Assembly: GCF_013359595.1 (NCBI RefSeq)
Contig: NZ_JABFMP010000001.1
Coordinates: 186,001-250,000 of the forward strand
Source: Pseudomonas sp. C1C7
Lineage (GTDB): Bacteria; Pseudomonadota; Gammaproteobacteria; Pseudomonadales; Pseudomonadaceae
Direction: 5' to 3'
Length of the DNA: 64,000 bases
In this document: positions 9,157-17,798 of the stretch, in pieces
Layout of the letters: the number at the start of each line of letters is the position of its first letter
Position numbering within the stretch: the stretch's first letter is position 1
Notes under the pieces: model-generated
What the model was told of the DNA's origin: nothing
Database searches by the model: none
The model's input: the letters and a program-made list of their open reading frames with translations, nothing else
Translations under genes and position numbers: made by a program

Positions 9157-10071
9157 ATGATGACCTTGCGTCAGATCCGACATTTCATCGCCGTGGCCGA
9201 GACCGGCTCGATCTCCGCCGCCGCGCAAACCGCGTTCATTTCCCAATCGACCCTGACCCTGGCGATCCAGCAACTGGAACAGGAAATCGGCGTCGGCCTG
9301 TTCAATCGCCACGCCAAGGGCATGACCCTGACCCACCAGGGCCATCAGTTCCTGCGTCAGGCGCACCTGATCCTCGCCACCGTCGACAACGCCAAACGCA
9401 GCCTGCAACAGAGCACCGATCAGGTGGCCGGGCAATTGATCGTCGGTGTGACCAGCCTGGTGGCCGGTTACTACCTGGCGGATCTGCTCACCCGCTTCCA
9501 GCGCGCCTACCCCAATGTCGAGATCCGCGTGATGGAGGACGAACGCCCTTACATCGAGCATTTGCTGGTCAGCGGCGAGATCGATGTCGGTGTGCTGATC
9601 CTGTCCAACCTCGAAGACCGGCACGCCTTGCAGACCGAGGTACTGACCCACTCGCCCCACCGGCTGTGGCTGCCGGCCCAGCACCCGCTACTTGAACACG
9701 ACAGCATCAACCTCGCCGATGTGGCGCGCGAGCCACTGATTCAACTGAACGTCGATGAAATGGACCGCAACGCCCAGCGCATGTGGACGGCGGCGTCCCT
9801 GCAACCGCGCATCACCTTGCGCACCGCCTCCACCGAAGCGGTGCGAAGCCTGGTGGCCGCCGGGCTCGGCGTGTCGATCCAGCCCGACATGACCTACCGC
9901 CCGTGGTCACTGGAGGGCGACATCATTGAAGCGCGGCCTATCGCCGACCTGAGTCAGACCCTGGATGTGGGCCTGGCCTGGCGTCGCGGCACCGCCCGCC
10001 CTGCCCTTGTCGACCCGTTCCTGACCGTGGCGCGCGAGCAACCCCATGGCGGGCGCAAGCCATCTATTTAA
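9157..10071 (+). CDS. LysR family regulator of the polyamine/GABA-type block
   Basis: A 304-residue LysR-type transcription factor. The N-terminal winged HTH is clear (MMTLRQIRHFIAVAETGSIS, AAQTAFISQSTLTLAIQQLE, residues 1-60). The effector-binding fold follows (QLIVGVTSLVAGYYLADLL, LVAAGLGVSIQPDMTYR). It sits directly upstream of, and in the same direction as, the aldehyde dehydrogenase and YdcSTUV genes, so it probably regulates them. The inducer cannot be read from sequence. Two ATGs (9157 and 9160) are possible starts; the first is given. Confidence 0.9.
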   Translation: MMTLRQIRHFIAVAETGSISAAAQTAFISQSTLTLAIQQLEQEIGVGLFNRHAKGMTLTHQGHQFLRQAHLILATVDNAKRSLQQSTDQVAGQLIVGVTSLVAGYYLADLLTRFQRAYPNVEIRVMEDERPYIEHLLVSGEIDVGVLILSNLEDRHALQTEVLTHSPHRLWLPAQHPLLEHDSINLADVAREPLIQLNVDEMDRNAQRMWTAASLQPRITLRTASTEAVRSLVAAGLGVSIQPDMTYRPWSLEGDIIEARPIADLSQTLDVGLAWRRGTARPALVDPFLTVAREQPHGGRKPSI

Positions 10072-10173
10072 TCGAACGCCACCTTCAATATTTAGAATTT
10101 GTCGACCTCGGGTCCGCGCACTAGTCTTGCAGCATCTATATAAAGACGGCCGGCCCCAGGCACTGGGAGCAGC

Positions 10174-11661
10174 ATGGCCACACAAGAAAAGAGATCCCGA
10201 AAAATGGCTGGCGCGCAGACCCCGCTGTTTACCGCCCTGTTGATCGATGGCGAACTGGTCGCCGGGCAAGGCTTTGTCGAGCCGATCCTCAACCCGGCCA
10301 CCGGCGAAGTCCTGACGCAGATCGCCGAAGCCAGCACCGAACAGGTCGAAGCCGCCATCCTCGCCGCCCACCGCGCCTTTGCCGGCTGGTCGCGGACCAC
10401 GCCGCAGCAGCGTTCGAATCTGCTGCTGGACATCGCCAACGCCATCGAAAAGAACGCCGACCTGCTCGCCCGCCTCGAAGCCCTGAACTGCGGCAAGCCG
10501 CTGCATCTGGCGCGTCAGGACGACCTGAGCGCCACGGTCGATGTATTCCGCTTCTTCGCCGGTGCCGTGCGCTGCCAGACCGGCCAGCTCAGCGGCGAAT
10601 ATTCGCCCGGCTACACCAGCATGGTGCGTCGCGACCCGATTGGCGTGGTGGCATCGATTGCGCCGTGGAACTACCCGATCATGATGGCCGCGTGGAAAAT
10701 CGCCCCGGCCCTGGCCGCCGGCAACACCCTGGTGTTCAAGCCGTCCGAACACACTCCGCTGTCGATCCTCGCGTTGGCCCCGGCGCTGGCCGAGATCCTG
10801 CCACCAGGAGTGATCAACATTGTCTGCGGTGGCGGCGAAGGCGTCGGCAGCCATCTGGTCAGCCATCCCAAGGTGCGCATGGTGTCGCTGACCGGCGATA
10901 TCGTCACCGGGCAGAAAATCCTCCAGGCCGCCTCGAAAACCCTCAAACGCACGCACCTGGAACTGGGCGGCAAGGCGCCGGTGATCGTCTGCAACGACGC
11001 CGACATCCAGGCGGTGGTCGAAGGCGTGCGCACCTACGGCTACTACAACGCCGGCCAGGACTGCACCGCGGCCTGCCGGGTCTATGCCCAGGCCGGGATT
11101 CACGACCGCCTGGTGGCCGAACTCGGCGCGGCGGTCAGCAGCCTGCGCTTTGCCGGCAAACGCGACGCCGACAACGAAATAGGCCCGCTGATCAGCACCC
11201 GCCAGCGCGACCGGGTGGCCAGCTTCGTCGAACGCGCCCTCGGCCAGCCGCACATCGAGCGGGTCACCGGTGCGGCGGTGCATTCCGGTGCCGGGTTCTA
11301 CTATCAGCCGACCTTACTGGCCGGCTGCAAACAGAGTGACGAAATCGTCCAGCGCGAAGTGTTCGGCCCGGTGGTCACCGTGACCCGCTTCGATCAACTG
11401 GAGCAGGCGGTGGACTGGGCCAACGATTCGGAATACGGCCTGGCGTCCTCGGTCTGGACCCAGAACCTGGACAAGGCGATGCAGGTCGCCGCGCGCCTGC
11501 AATACGGCTGCACCTGGATCAACAGCCATTTCATGCTGGTCAGCGAAATGCCCCACGGCGGCCTCAAGCGCTCGGGCTACGGCAAGGACCTGTCCAGCGA
11601 CTCGCTACAGGACTACAGCGTGGTGCGGCACATCATGGCGCGCCATGGGCGGGAGCTTTAA
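10174..11661 (+). CDS. NAD(P)-dependent aldehyde dehydrogenase (aminobutyraldehyde type)
   Basis: A 495-residue aldehyde dehydrogenase closely resembling gamma-aminobutyraldehyde dehydrogenase (PatD/YdcW). That enzyme oxidises the aldehyde made from putrescine to GABA. Visible signatures are [20 protein letters not shown] (cofactor region), [11 protein letters not shown] (general base glutamate) and catalytic C297 in [13 protein letters not shown]. It is a clear paralogue of the enzyme at 16121-17545, and together they bracket the ABC importer. The start at 10174 has a GGGAG ribosome site; an ATG at 10204 (MAGAQTP) is an alternative and would shorten it by 10 residues. The exact substrate is inferred from context. 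Confidence 0.9.
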   Translation: MATQEKRSRKMAGAQTPLFTALLIDGELVAGQGFVEPILNPATGEVLTQIAEASTEQVEAAILAAHRAFAGWSRTTPQQRSNLLLDIANAIEKNADLLARLEALNCGKPLHLARQDDLSATVDVFRFFAGAVRCQTGQLSGEYSPGYTSMVRRDPIGVVASIAPWNYPIMMAAWKIAPALAAGNTLVFKPSEHTPLSILALAPALAEILPPGVINIVCGGGEGVGSHLVSHPKVRMVSLTGDIVTGQKILQAASKTLKRTHLELGGKAPVIVCNDADIQAVVEGVRTYGYYNAGQDCTAACRVYAQAGIHDRLVAELGAAVSSLRFAGKRDADNEIGPLISTRQRDRVASFVERALGQPHIERVTGAAVHSGAGFYYQPTLLAGCKQSDEIVQREVFGPVVTVTRFDQLEQAVDWANDSEYGLASSVWTQNLDKAMQVAARLQYGCTWINSHFMLVSEMPHGGLKRSGYGKDLSSDSLQDYSVVRHIMARHGREL

Positions 11662-11747
11662 GCGGCAAGCTACAAGCTGCGAGTCAAAGCTGTGCGCGAT
11701 TTGCTGCTACTTGCAGCTTGCGGCTTGCGGCTTGAAGCTTGCGGCTA
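11662..11747. repeat. Degenerate CTTGCAG/CTTGCGG repeat region
   Basis: Directly after the aldehyde dehydrogenase stop there is a run of imperfect 7-mers (AAGCTAC, AAGCTGC, then CTTGCAG, CTTGCGG, CTTGCGG, CTTGAAG, CTTGCGG). They lie in inverted and direct orientation and match the units at 9048-9075. The run can fold into a hairpin between the dehydrogenase and the binding-protein gene. Confidence 0.65.
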
Positions 11748-11763
11748 CTCTCAATCAACCACT

Positions 11764-11780
11764 AATAAACAAAAGAGAGG
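11764..11780 (+). promoter_or_regulatory. Candidate Crc/Hfq A-rich site overlapping the ydcS ribosome site
   Basis: An A-rich stretch (AATAAACAAAAGAGAGG) fits the AANAANAA catabolite-activity motif. It overlaps the Shine-Dalgarno sequence of the downstream gene. In Pseudomonas such sites let Hfq/Crc repress translation of amine and amino acid uptake genes; function here is inferred. Confidence 0.4.
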
Positions 11781-11785
11781 TTTCC

Positions 11786-12937
11786 ATGTTCGTGCACAAG
11801 ACCGCACTGCTCAGTGCAATCACCACCGCGCTGCTGGCCAGTGTCGGCGTCCAGGCCGCCGAGCCGCTCAAAGCTGTCGGTGCCGGCGAAGGCCAGCTGG
11901 ATATCGTGGCCTGGCCCGGCTACATCGAACGGGGCGAAAGCGACAAGGCCTACGACTGGGTGACCGGTTTCGAGAAGGAAACCGGCTGCAAGGTCAACGT
12001 GAAGACCGCCGCCACCTCCGATGAGATGGTCAGCCTGATGGCCAAGGGCGGTTACGACCTGGTCACCGCGTCGGGCGACGCCTCCCTGCGCCTGATCGTC
12101 GGCAAGCGTGTCCAGCCGATCAACACCGCGCTGATCCCGAACTGGAAGAACCTCGACCCGCGTCTCAAGGATGCGCCCTGGTACGTGGTCAACAAGCAGA
12201 CCTACGGTACCCCGTACCAGTGGGGCCCGAATGTGCTGATGTACAACACCAACGTGTTCAAGACCGCGCCGGACAGCTGGAGCGTGGTGTTCGCCGCGCA
12301 AAACCTGCCGGACGGAAAACCGAACAAGGGCCGCGTGCAGGCCTATGACGGCCCGATCTACATCGCCGATGCGGCGCTGTACCTCAAGACCGCCAAGCCG
12401 GAACTGGGGATCAAGAACCCTTACGAGCTGACCGAAGAGCAATACAAGGCGGTGCTCGATCTGTTGCGCGCGCAGCAGCCGCTGATCCACCGCTACTGGC
12501 ACGACACCACCGTGCAGATGAGCGACTTCAAGAACGAAGGCGTGGTCGCTTCCGGCGCCTGGCCGTATCAGGTCAACGGCCTGATGAACGAGAAACAGCC
12601 GATCGCCTCGACCATCCCGAAAGAAGGCGCCACCGGTTGGGCCGACACCACCATGATGCACACCGATGCCAAGCACCCCAACTGTGCCTACAAGTGGATG
12701 GACTGGTCGCTGCAGCCGAAGGTCCAGGGTGACGTGGCCGCCTGGTTCGGTTCGTTGCCGGCGGTACCGGCGGCGTGCAAGGAGAGCGAACTGCTCGGCG
12801 CCGAAGGCTGCAAGACCAACGGTTTCGACCAGTTCGACAAGATCGCCTTCTGGAAAACCCCACAGGCCGAAGGCGGCAAGTTCGTGCCGTACAGCCGCTG
12901 GACCCAGGACTACATCGCAATTATGGGCGGCCGCTGA
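11786..12937 (+). CDS. ydcS: Polyamine/GABA-type ABC transporter, periplasmic binding protein (YdcS-like)
   Basis: The substrate-capturing subunit of an ABC importer in the PotD/YdcS family (383 residues). A Sec signal peptide occupies about residues 1-24, cut after GVQAA. The mature part begins with LDIVAWPGYIERG and contains the family pattern NVKTAATSDEMVSLMAKGGYD. The start is the ATG at 11786, with an AGAGAGG ribosome site 5 bp upstream; the frame is open further 5' but lacks coding character there. It is the first of four transporter genes. A REP pair separates it from the ATPase gene, which may give higher expression of the binding protein. The ligand (putrescine, spermidine or related amine) is inferred. 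Confidence 0.9.
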   Translation: MFVHKTALLSAITTALLASVGVQAAEPLKAVGAGEGQLDIVAWPGYIERGESDKAYDWVTGFEKETGCKVNVKTAATSDEMVSLMAKGGYDLVTASGDASLRLIVGKRVQPINTALIPNWKNLDPRLKDAPWYVVNKQTYGTPYQWGPNVLMYNTNVFKTAPDSWSVVFAAQNLPDGKPNKGRVQAYDGPIYIADAALYLKTAKPELGIKNPYELTEEQYKAVLDLLRAQQPLIHRYWHDTTVQMSDFKNEGVVASGAWPYQVNGLMNEKQPIASTIPKEGATGWADTTMMHTDAKHPNCAYKWMDWSLQPKVQGDVAAWFGSLPAVPAACKESELLGAEGCKTNGFDQFDKIAFWKTPQAEGGKFVPYSRWTQDYIAIMGGR

Positions 12938-12957
12938 TCCTTGAAGTGAAGTAGATC

Positions 12958-13049
12958 CCTGTGGTAGCGGGCTTGCCCGCGATGGCGGAGTGTCAGGCAA
13001 CACAATATTGACTGTGCTGACGCCATCGCTGGCAAGCCAGCTCCCACAG
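12958..13049. repeat. Paired inverted REP (GGGCTTGCCCGCGA / CGCTGGCAAGCCAGC)
   Basis: Two REP palindromes face each other across a short spacer in the gap between the binding-protein and ATPase genes. The left copy carries TAGCGGGCTTGCCCGCGATG and the right one CATCGCTGGCAAGCCAGC with CTCCCACAG. This REPIN-like pair lies inside an operon and may stabilise or attenuate the transcript. Confidence 0.75.
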
Positions 13050-13169
13050 TTGATCACCTCTGTTGCCACTGCCGAGCAAGGCATCCGGCTGTAGTTGACC
13101 GTTACCCGTTTTTTCAGAAGTCCAGGCAGGGCCGCTGCGACGGCCCTCGCCTTTTCGGAGCACCGCACC

Positions 13170-14207
13170 ATGACGCTTGCAGTCCAGTTCACCAACGTTT
13201 CCCGTCAGTTCGGCGAAGTGAAGGCCGTTGACCGGGTTTCCATCGATATCCAGGACGGCGAGTTCTTCTCCATGCTGGGCCCTTCGGGCTCGGGCAAAAC
13301 CACCTGTCTGCGCCTGATCGCCGGTTTCGAACAACCGAGCGCAGGCTCCATCCGCATTCACGGCGAGGAAGCCGCCGGGCTGCCGCCGTATCAGCGTGAC
13401 GTGAACACCGTGTTCCAGGATTACGCGCTGTTCCCGCACATGAACGTTCGCGACAATGTCGCCTACGGTTTGAAAGTCAAAGGCGTGGCCAAGGGCGAAC
13501 GCCTCAAGCGCGCCGAAGAAGCCCTGGAGATGGTGGCCTTGGGCGGCTACGGCGAGCGCAAGCCGGTGCAGCTGTCCGGCGGCCAGCGTCAGCGCGTGGC
13601 CCTGGCCCGCGCCCTGGTCAATCGCCCACGGGTGCTGCTGCTTGACGAGCCCTTGGGTGCACTCGACCTGAAGTTGCGCGAACAGATGCAGAGCGAATTG
13701 AAGAAGCTGCAACGCCAACTCGGCATTACCTTCATCTTCGTCACCCACGACCAGACCGAAGCGTTGTCGATGTCCGACCGCGTGGCCGTGTTCAACAAAG
13801 GCCGCATCGAACAGGTCGACTCGCCGCGCAACCTGTACATGAAACCGGCAACCACGTTCGTCGCCGAGTTCGTCGGCACCTCCAACGTGATCCGCGGCGA
13901 TCTGGCCCGTGAACTGAGCGGCAACCCACAGCCGTTTTCGATTCGCCCCGAGCACGTGCGATTCGCCAACGGCCCGCTGGCCAGCCACGAAATCGAAGTC
14001 AGCGGCCTGCTGCACGACATCCAGTACCAGGGCAGCGCCACCCGCTATGAACTGAAGCTGGACAACGGCCAGACCCTGAACATCAGCCAGGCCAACAATC
14101 AGTGGCTCGACACCAGCGCCCAGCACCAGACCGGGCAACGCATGACCGCCCGCTGGGCCCGCGAAGCGATGATCCCGCTGCACGACACCCTGGCGAGCGG
14201 GGTCTGA
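13170..14207 (+). CDS. ydcT: ABC transporter ATP-binding protein (PotA/YdcT-like)
   Basis: The energy-coupling ATPase of the importer, 345 residues. Walker A is LGPSGSGKTTCL, the ABC signature is LSGGQRQRVALARAL, Walker B is VLLLDEPLGALDLKLR, and the switch histidine lies in FVTHDQTEALSMSDR. The C-terminal TOBE-like regulatory domain (about 280-345) is typical of PotA-type proteins. The start is the ATG at 13170, after a GGAG motif. It ends one base before the next gene. Confidence 0.93.
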   Translation: MTLAVQFTNVSRQFGEVKAVDRVSIDIQDGEFFSMLGPSGSGKTTCLRLIAGFEQPSAGSIRIHGEEAAGLPPYQRDVNTVFQDYALFPHMNVRDNVAYGLKVKGVAKGERLKRAEEALEMVALGGYGERKPVQLSGGQRQRVALARALVNRPRVLLLDEPLGALDLKLREQMQSELKKLQRQLGITFIFVTHDQTEALSMSDRVAVFNKGRIEQVDSPRNLYMKPATTFVAEFVGTSNVIRGDLARELSGNPQPFSIRPEHVRFANGPLASHEIEVSGLLHDIQYQGSATRYELKLDNGQTLNISQANNQWLDTSAQHQTGQRMTARWAREAMIPLHDTLASGV

Positions 14208-14208
14208 G

Positions 14209-15156
14209 ATGAACACCATGGCTATCTCTCAAACCACGACAGGAGGCTCGGCACTGCGCAGGTTTTCCAACCTGCTGTACCGCCGGCCGAACCTGTACCT
14301 GTCGATGCTGCTGGTGCCACCACTGCTGTGGTTCGGCGCGATCTACCTGGGCTCGCTGCTGACCCTGCTGTGGCAAGGTTTCTACACCTTCGACGACTTC
14401 ACCATGGCGGTCACTCCGGACCTGACCCTGGCGAACTTCGCCGCGCTGTTCCAGCCCTCGAACTTCGACATCATCCTGCGCACCTTGAGCATGGCCATCG
14501 TGGTCTCGATCGCCAGCGCCATCGTCGCGTTCCCGATCGCCTACTACATGGCGCGCTACACCACCGGCAAGACCAAGGCGTTTTTCTACATCGCGGTGAT
14601 GATGCCGATGTGGGCCAGCTACATCGTCAAGGCCTACGCCTGGACGCTGCTGCTGGCCAAGGGCGGCGTGGCGCAGTGGTTCGTGCAGCACCTGGGCCTG
14701 GAGCCGCTGTTGCAGTTGGTGCTGGGGATTCCGGGCGTGGGGGGTAGCACCTTGTCGACCTCGCACCTGGGGCGGTTCATGGTGTTCGTCTACATCTGGC
14801 TGCCGTTCATGATCCTGCCGATCCAGGCTTCGCTGGAGCGTCTGCCGCCGTCGCTGTTGCAGGCCTCCGCCGACCTTGGCGCCAAGCCGAGCCAGACCTT
14901 CATGCAGGTGATTCTGCCGCTGTCGGTGCCGGGCATTGCCGCCGGTTCGATCTTCACCTTCTCCCTGACCCTCGGCGATTTCATCGTGCCGCAGCTGGTG
15001 GGCCCGCCGGGCTACTTCGTCGGCAGCATGGTGTACGCCCAACAGGGCGCGATCGGCAACATGCCGATGGCCGCCGCGTTCACCCTGGTGCCGATCGTGC
15101 TGATCGCCGTTTACCTGTCCATCGTCAAACGTCTGGGGGCCTTCGATGCACTCTGA
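14209..15156 (+). CDS. ydcU: ABC transporter permease (PotB/YdcU-like)
   Basis: An inner-membrane channel subunit of 315 residues with about six transmembrane helices, beginning at [20 protein letters not shown]. The cytoplasmic EAA loop that docks on the ATPase is visible as [20 protein letters not shown]. An N-terminal extension of about 30 polar residues precedes helix 1. It starts one base after the ydcT stop and overlaps the next permease by 11 bp, so the transporter genes are translationally coupled. Confidence 0.92.
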   Translation: MNTMAISQTTTGGSALRRFSNLLYRRPNLYLSMLLVPPLLWFGAIYLGSLLTLLWQGFYTFDDFTMAVTPDLTLANFAALFQPSNFDIILRTLSMAIVVSIASAIVAFPIAYYMARYTTGKTKAFFYIAVMMPMWASYIVKAYAWTLLLAKGGVAQWFVQHLGLEPLLQLVLGIPGVGGSTLSTSHLGRFMVFVYIWLPFMILPIQASLERLPPSLLQASADLGAKPSQTFMQVILPLSVPGIAAGSIFTFSLTLGDFIVPQLVGPPGYFVGSMVYAQQGAIGNMPMAAAFTLVPIVLIAVYLSIVKRLGAFDAL

Positions 15157-15955
15157 AAAGGCTTCACTTGGATTAAAAATCGCAGCCTGGGGCGGGTTGG
15201 TGTTCCTGCACTTCCCGATCCTGATCATCTTCCTGTACGCCTTCAACACCGAAGACGCGGCGTTCAGCTTTCCGCCCAAGGGTTTCACCCTCAAATGGTT
15301 CAGCGTTGCCTTCTCCCGGCCCGACGTGCTGGAAGCGATCAAGCTGTCGCTGCAGATCGCCTCGATTGCCACGCTGATCGCCCTGGTGCTCGGCACCCTG
15401 GCGTCGGCGGCGCTGTATCGCCGGGACTTCTTCGGCAAGCAGGGCATCTCGCTGATGCTGATCCTGCCGATCGCCCTGCCGGGGATCATCACCGGGATCG
15501 CGCTGCTGGCGACCTTCAAGTCGCTGGGCATCGAGCCCGGGATGTTCACCATCATCGTCGGCCACGCGACCTTCTGTGTGGTGATCGTCTACAACAACGT
15601 GATCGCGCGGTTGCGCCGCACCTCCCACAGCCTGATCGAGGCTTCGATGGACCTCGGCGCCGACGGTTGGCAGACCTTCCGCTACATCATCCTGCCCAAC
15701 CTGGGCTCGGCGTTGCTGGCCGGCGGCATGTTGGCGTTTGCGCTGTCGTTTGACGAAATCATCGTCACCACCTTCACCGCAGGCCACGAACGCACCCTGC
15801 CGCTGTGGCTGCTCAACCAGCTCAGCCGCCCTCGGGACGTACCGGTGACCAACGTCGTGGCGATGCTGGTGATGATGGTGACCATGCTGCCGATCCTCGG
15901 CGCCTATTACCTGACCCGTGGCGGTGAAAGTGTGGCCGGTAGCGGCGGGAAGTAA
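15146..15955 (+). CDS. ydcV: ABC transporter permease (PotC/YdcV-like)
   Basis: The second permease subunit, 269 residues with about six transmembrane helices. It shows the EAA loop [21 protein letters not shown] and the typical [15 protein letters not shown] segment of the PotC family. It starts within the end of the first permease gene. A REP pair follows, before the second aldehyde dehydrogenase gene. Confidence 0.92.
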   Translation: MHSEKASLGLKIAAWGGLVFLHFPILIIFLYAFNTEDAAFSFPPKGFTLKWFSVAFSRPDVLEAIKLSLQIASIATLIALVLGTLASAALYRRDFFGKQGISLMLILPIALPGIITGIALLATFKSLGIEPGMFTIIVGHATFCVVIVYNNVIARLRRTSHSLIEASMDLGADGWQTFRYIILPNLGSALLAGGMLAFALSFDEIIVTTFTAGHERTLPLWLLNQLSRPRDVPVTNVVAMLVMMVTMLPILGAYYLTRGGESVAGSGGK

Positions 15956-15979
15956 ATTCATAACAAGCGCCACTGTCCC

Positions 15980-16073
15980 CTGTGGGAGCGGGCTTGCCCG
16001 CGAAGAGGCCATCACCTTCAACATTGATGTCTGCTGACACACCGCGTTCGCGGGCAAGCCCGCTCCCACAGGG
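15980..16073. repeat. Paired inverted REP (REPIN) of the TGTGGGAGCGGGCTTGCCCG family
   Basis: The left arm reads CTGTGGGAGCGGGCTTGCCC and the right arm is its near-exact reverse complement, GGGCAAGCCCGCTCCCACAG, about 50 bp apart. This is the textbook REPIN layout of fluorescent pseudomonads. It lies between the importer and the second aldehyde dehydrogenase, 48 bp before the latter's start. Confidence 0.85.
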
Positions 16074-16086
16074 TTCGGTGTGATCA

Positions 16087-16098
16087 GAAGAACAAGAA
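16087..16098 (+). promoter_or_regulatory. Candidate Crc/Hfq A-rich site before the second aldehyde dehydrogenase
   Basis: The stretch AAGAACAAGAAC fits the AANAANAA Hfq/Crc target pattern. It lies about 20 nt upstream of the start codon at 16121, next to a GAAAGAGGA ribosome site. Function is inferred from the same pattern at the other catabolic genes of this window. Confidence 0.35.
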
Positions 16099-16120
16099 CA
16101 GTTTGAAAGAGGACATAGCC

Positions 16121-17545
16121 ATGCAAACCCAACTCCTGATCAACGGCCAACTGCTCAACGGCGAAGGCCCGGCCCAACCGGTGTTCAACCCCGCCCTGGG
16201 CCGCGTGCTGGTGGAAATCAACGAAGCCAGCGAAGCCCAGGTCGATGCAGCCGTGCGCGCCGCTGATGCCGCGTTCGACAGCTGGTCGCAGACCCCGCCC
16301 AAAGAGCGTTCGCTGCTGCTGCTCAAACTCGCCGACGCCATCGAAGCCCACGGCGAAGAGCTGGCCAAGCTGGAATCTGACAACTGCGGCAAGCCCTACA
16401 GCGCCGCGCTGAATGACGAGATCCCGGCGATTGCCGATGTGTTCCGCTTCTTCGCTGGCGCCAGCCGTTGCATGAGCGGTTCGGCTGGTGGCGAATACCT
16501 GCCCGGCCACACCTCGATGATCCGTCGTGATCCGGTGGGCGTGATCGCCTCCATCGCGCCGTGGAACTACCCGCTGATGATGGTCGCCTGGAAAATCGCC
16601 CCGGCCCTCGCCGCCGGCAACACCGTGGTGCTCAAGCCGTCGGAACAGACCCCGCTGACCGCGCTGCGCCTGGCACAACTGGCGTCGGAAATCTTCCCGG
16701 CCGGCGTACTCAACCTGGTGTTCGGCCGTGGTCCTAGCGTCGGCAGCCCGCTGGTCACCCACCCGAAAGTGCGCATGGTGTCGCTGACCGGCTCGATCGC
16801 CACCGGCTCGAACATCATTTCCAGCACCGCCGACAGCGTCAAACGCATGCACATGGAGCTGGGCGGCAAGGCGCCGGTGATCATCTTCGACGACGCCGAC
16901 ATCGATGCCGCCGTCGAAGGCATTCGCACCTTCGGTTTCTACAACGCCGGCCAGGACTGCACCGCCGCCTGCCGCATCTATGCGCAGGAAGGTATCTACG
17001 AAAAATTCGTCGAGAAGCTTGGCGCTGCGGTCAGCAGCATCAAGTACGGTCTGCAGGATGATCCGGACACCGAACTCGGCCCGTTGATCACCGCGCAGCA
17101 TCGCGACCGCGTAGCCGGGTTTGTCGAGCGGGCCGTGGCCCAGCCGCACATCCGCCTGATCACCGGTGGCAAGGCGGTGGACGGCAATGGCTTCTTCTTC
17201 GAGCCGACCGTGCTGGCGGACGCGCAGCAGGACGATGAGATCGTTCGTCGCGAGGTGTTCGGGCCGGTGGTGTCGGTGACCAGGTTCAGCGATGAAGCGC
17301 AGGTATTGGGCTGGGCCAACGACTCGGACTACGGTCTGGCGTCCTCGGTCTGGACCGCCGACGTCGGCCGCGCCCATCGCCTCTCGGCGCGCCTGCAATA
17401 CGGCTGCACCTGGGTCAACACCCACTTCATGCTGGTCAGTGAAATGCCGCACGGCGGCCAGAAACTGTCCGGGTACGGGAAGGACATGTCGATGTATGGG
17501 CTGGAGGACTACACCGTCGTTCGGCATGTGATGTTCAAGCACTAA
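16121..17545 (+). CDS. ydcW: Gamma-aminobutyraldehyde dehydrogenase-like enzyme (YdcW/PatD)
   Basis: A 474-residue aldehyde dehydrogenase of the YdcW/PatD type, which oxidises 4-aminobutanal to GABA in putrescine breakdown. The motifs match those of the paralogue at 10174: [31 protein letters not shown] and catalytic C280 in [13 protein letters not shown]. The start is the ATG at 16121 ([10 protein letters not shown]), with an AGAGGA ribosome site. Linkage to a YdcSTUV-type importer is the same association as in E. coli ydcSTUVW, which supports an amine-derived aldehyde substrate. Which of the two paralogues is the true aminobutyraldehyde enzyme cannot be settled from sequence. Confidence 0.92.
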   Translation: MQTQLLINGQLLNGEGPAQPVFNPALGRVLVEINEASEAQVDAAVRAADAAFDSWSQTPPKERSLLLLKLADAIEAHGEELAKLESDNCGKPYSAALNDEIPAIADVFRFFAGASRCMSGSAGGEYLPGHTSMIRRDPVGVIASIAPWNYPLMMVAWKIAPALAAGNTVVLKPSEQTPLTALRLAQLASEIFPAGVLNLVFGRGPSVGSPLVTHPKVRMVSLTGSIATGSNIISSTADSVKRMHMELGGKAPVIIFDDADIDAAVEGIRTFGFYNAGQDCTAACRIYAQEGIYEKFVEKLGAAVSSIKYGLQDDPDTELGPLITAQHRDRVAGFVERAVAQPHIRLITGGKAVDGNGFFFEPTVLADAQQDDEIVRREVFGPVVSVTRFSDEAQVLGWANDSDYGLASSVWTADVGRAHRLSARLQYGCTWVNTHFMLVSEMPHGGQKLSGYGKDMSMYGLEDYTVVRHVMFKH

Positions 17546-17550
17546 AAGCG

Positions 17551-17651
17551 AAAAGATCGCAGCCTTCGGCAGCTCCTGCAGGGGTTGCGCCAGGCGCGAA
17601 AGGTGCGGCGCATGCAGTCGGTGCAGGAGCTGCCGCAGGCTGCGATCTTTT
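17551..17651. repeat. Paired inverted repeat (AAAAGATCGCAGCC ... GGCTGCGATCTTTT)
   Basis: The left arm runs from AAAAGATCGCAGCC through TTCGGCAGCTCCTGCAGG. The right arm is the near-perfect reverse complement, ending in GGCTGCGATCTTTT, with a loop of about 40 nt. It lies just after the dehydrogenase stop and probably ends that transcript. The same family recurs at 26615-26704, 58475-58565 and 62093-62177. Confidence 0.8.
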
Positions 17652-17704
17652 CAGCAGACACACGGATGATGTCAGCGATTCACCCCAGGGTTTCACCGCA
17701 ACTC

Positions 17705-17717
17705 AAAACAACAATAA
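17705..17717 (+). promoter_or_regulatory. Candidate Crc/Hfq site in the leader of the APC permease
   Basis: AAAACAACAATAA matches the AANAANAA catabolite-activity motif bound by Hfq with Crc. It lies about 80 nt before the permease start. The distance is greater than for typical ribosome-blocking sites, so the call is weak. Confidence 0.35.
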
Positions 17718-17798
17718 CCACCGATCCTGGCGGCGCTCTCACAGCCCCGCCACGGCTTCGGCCATCCGAAATCTGCCGATTTTCCGGAGAACACACAC

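Noticed and set aside
10115..10131. Possible sigma-54 promoter (CGCGCACTAGTCTTGCA) before the first aldehyde dehydrogenase
   Set aside because: The -12 half is good, but the essential GG at -24 is replaced by CG, and no NtrC-type activator is linked. Too weak to call.
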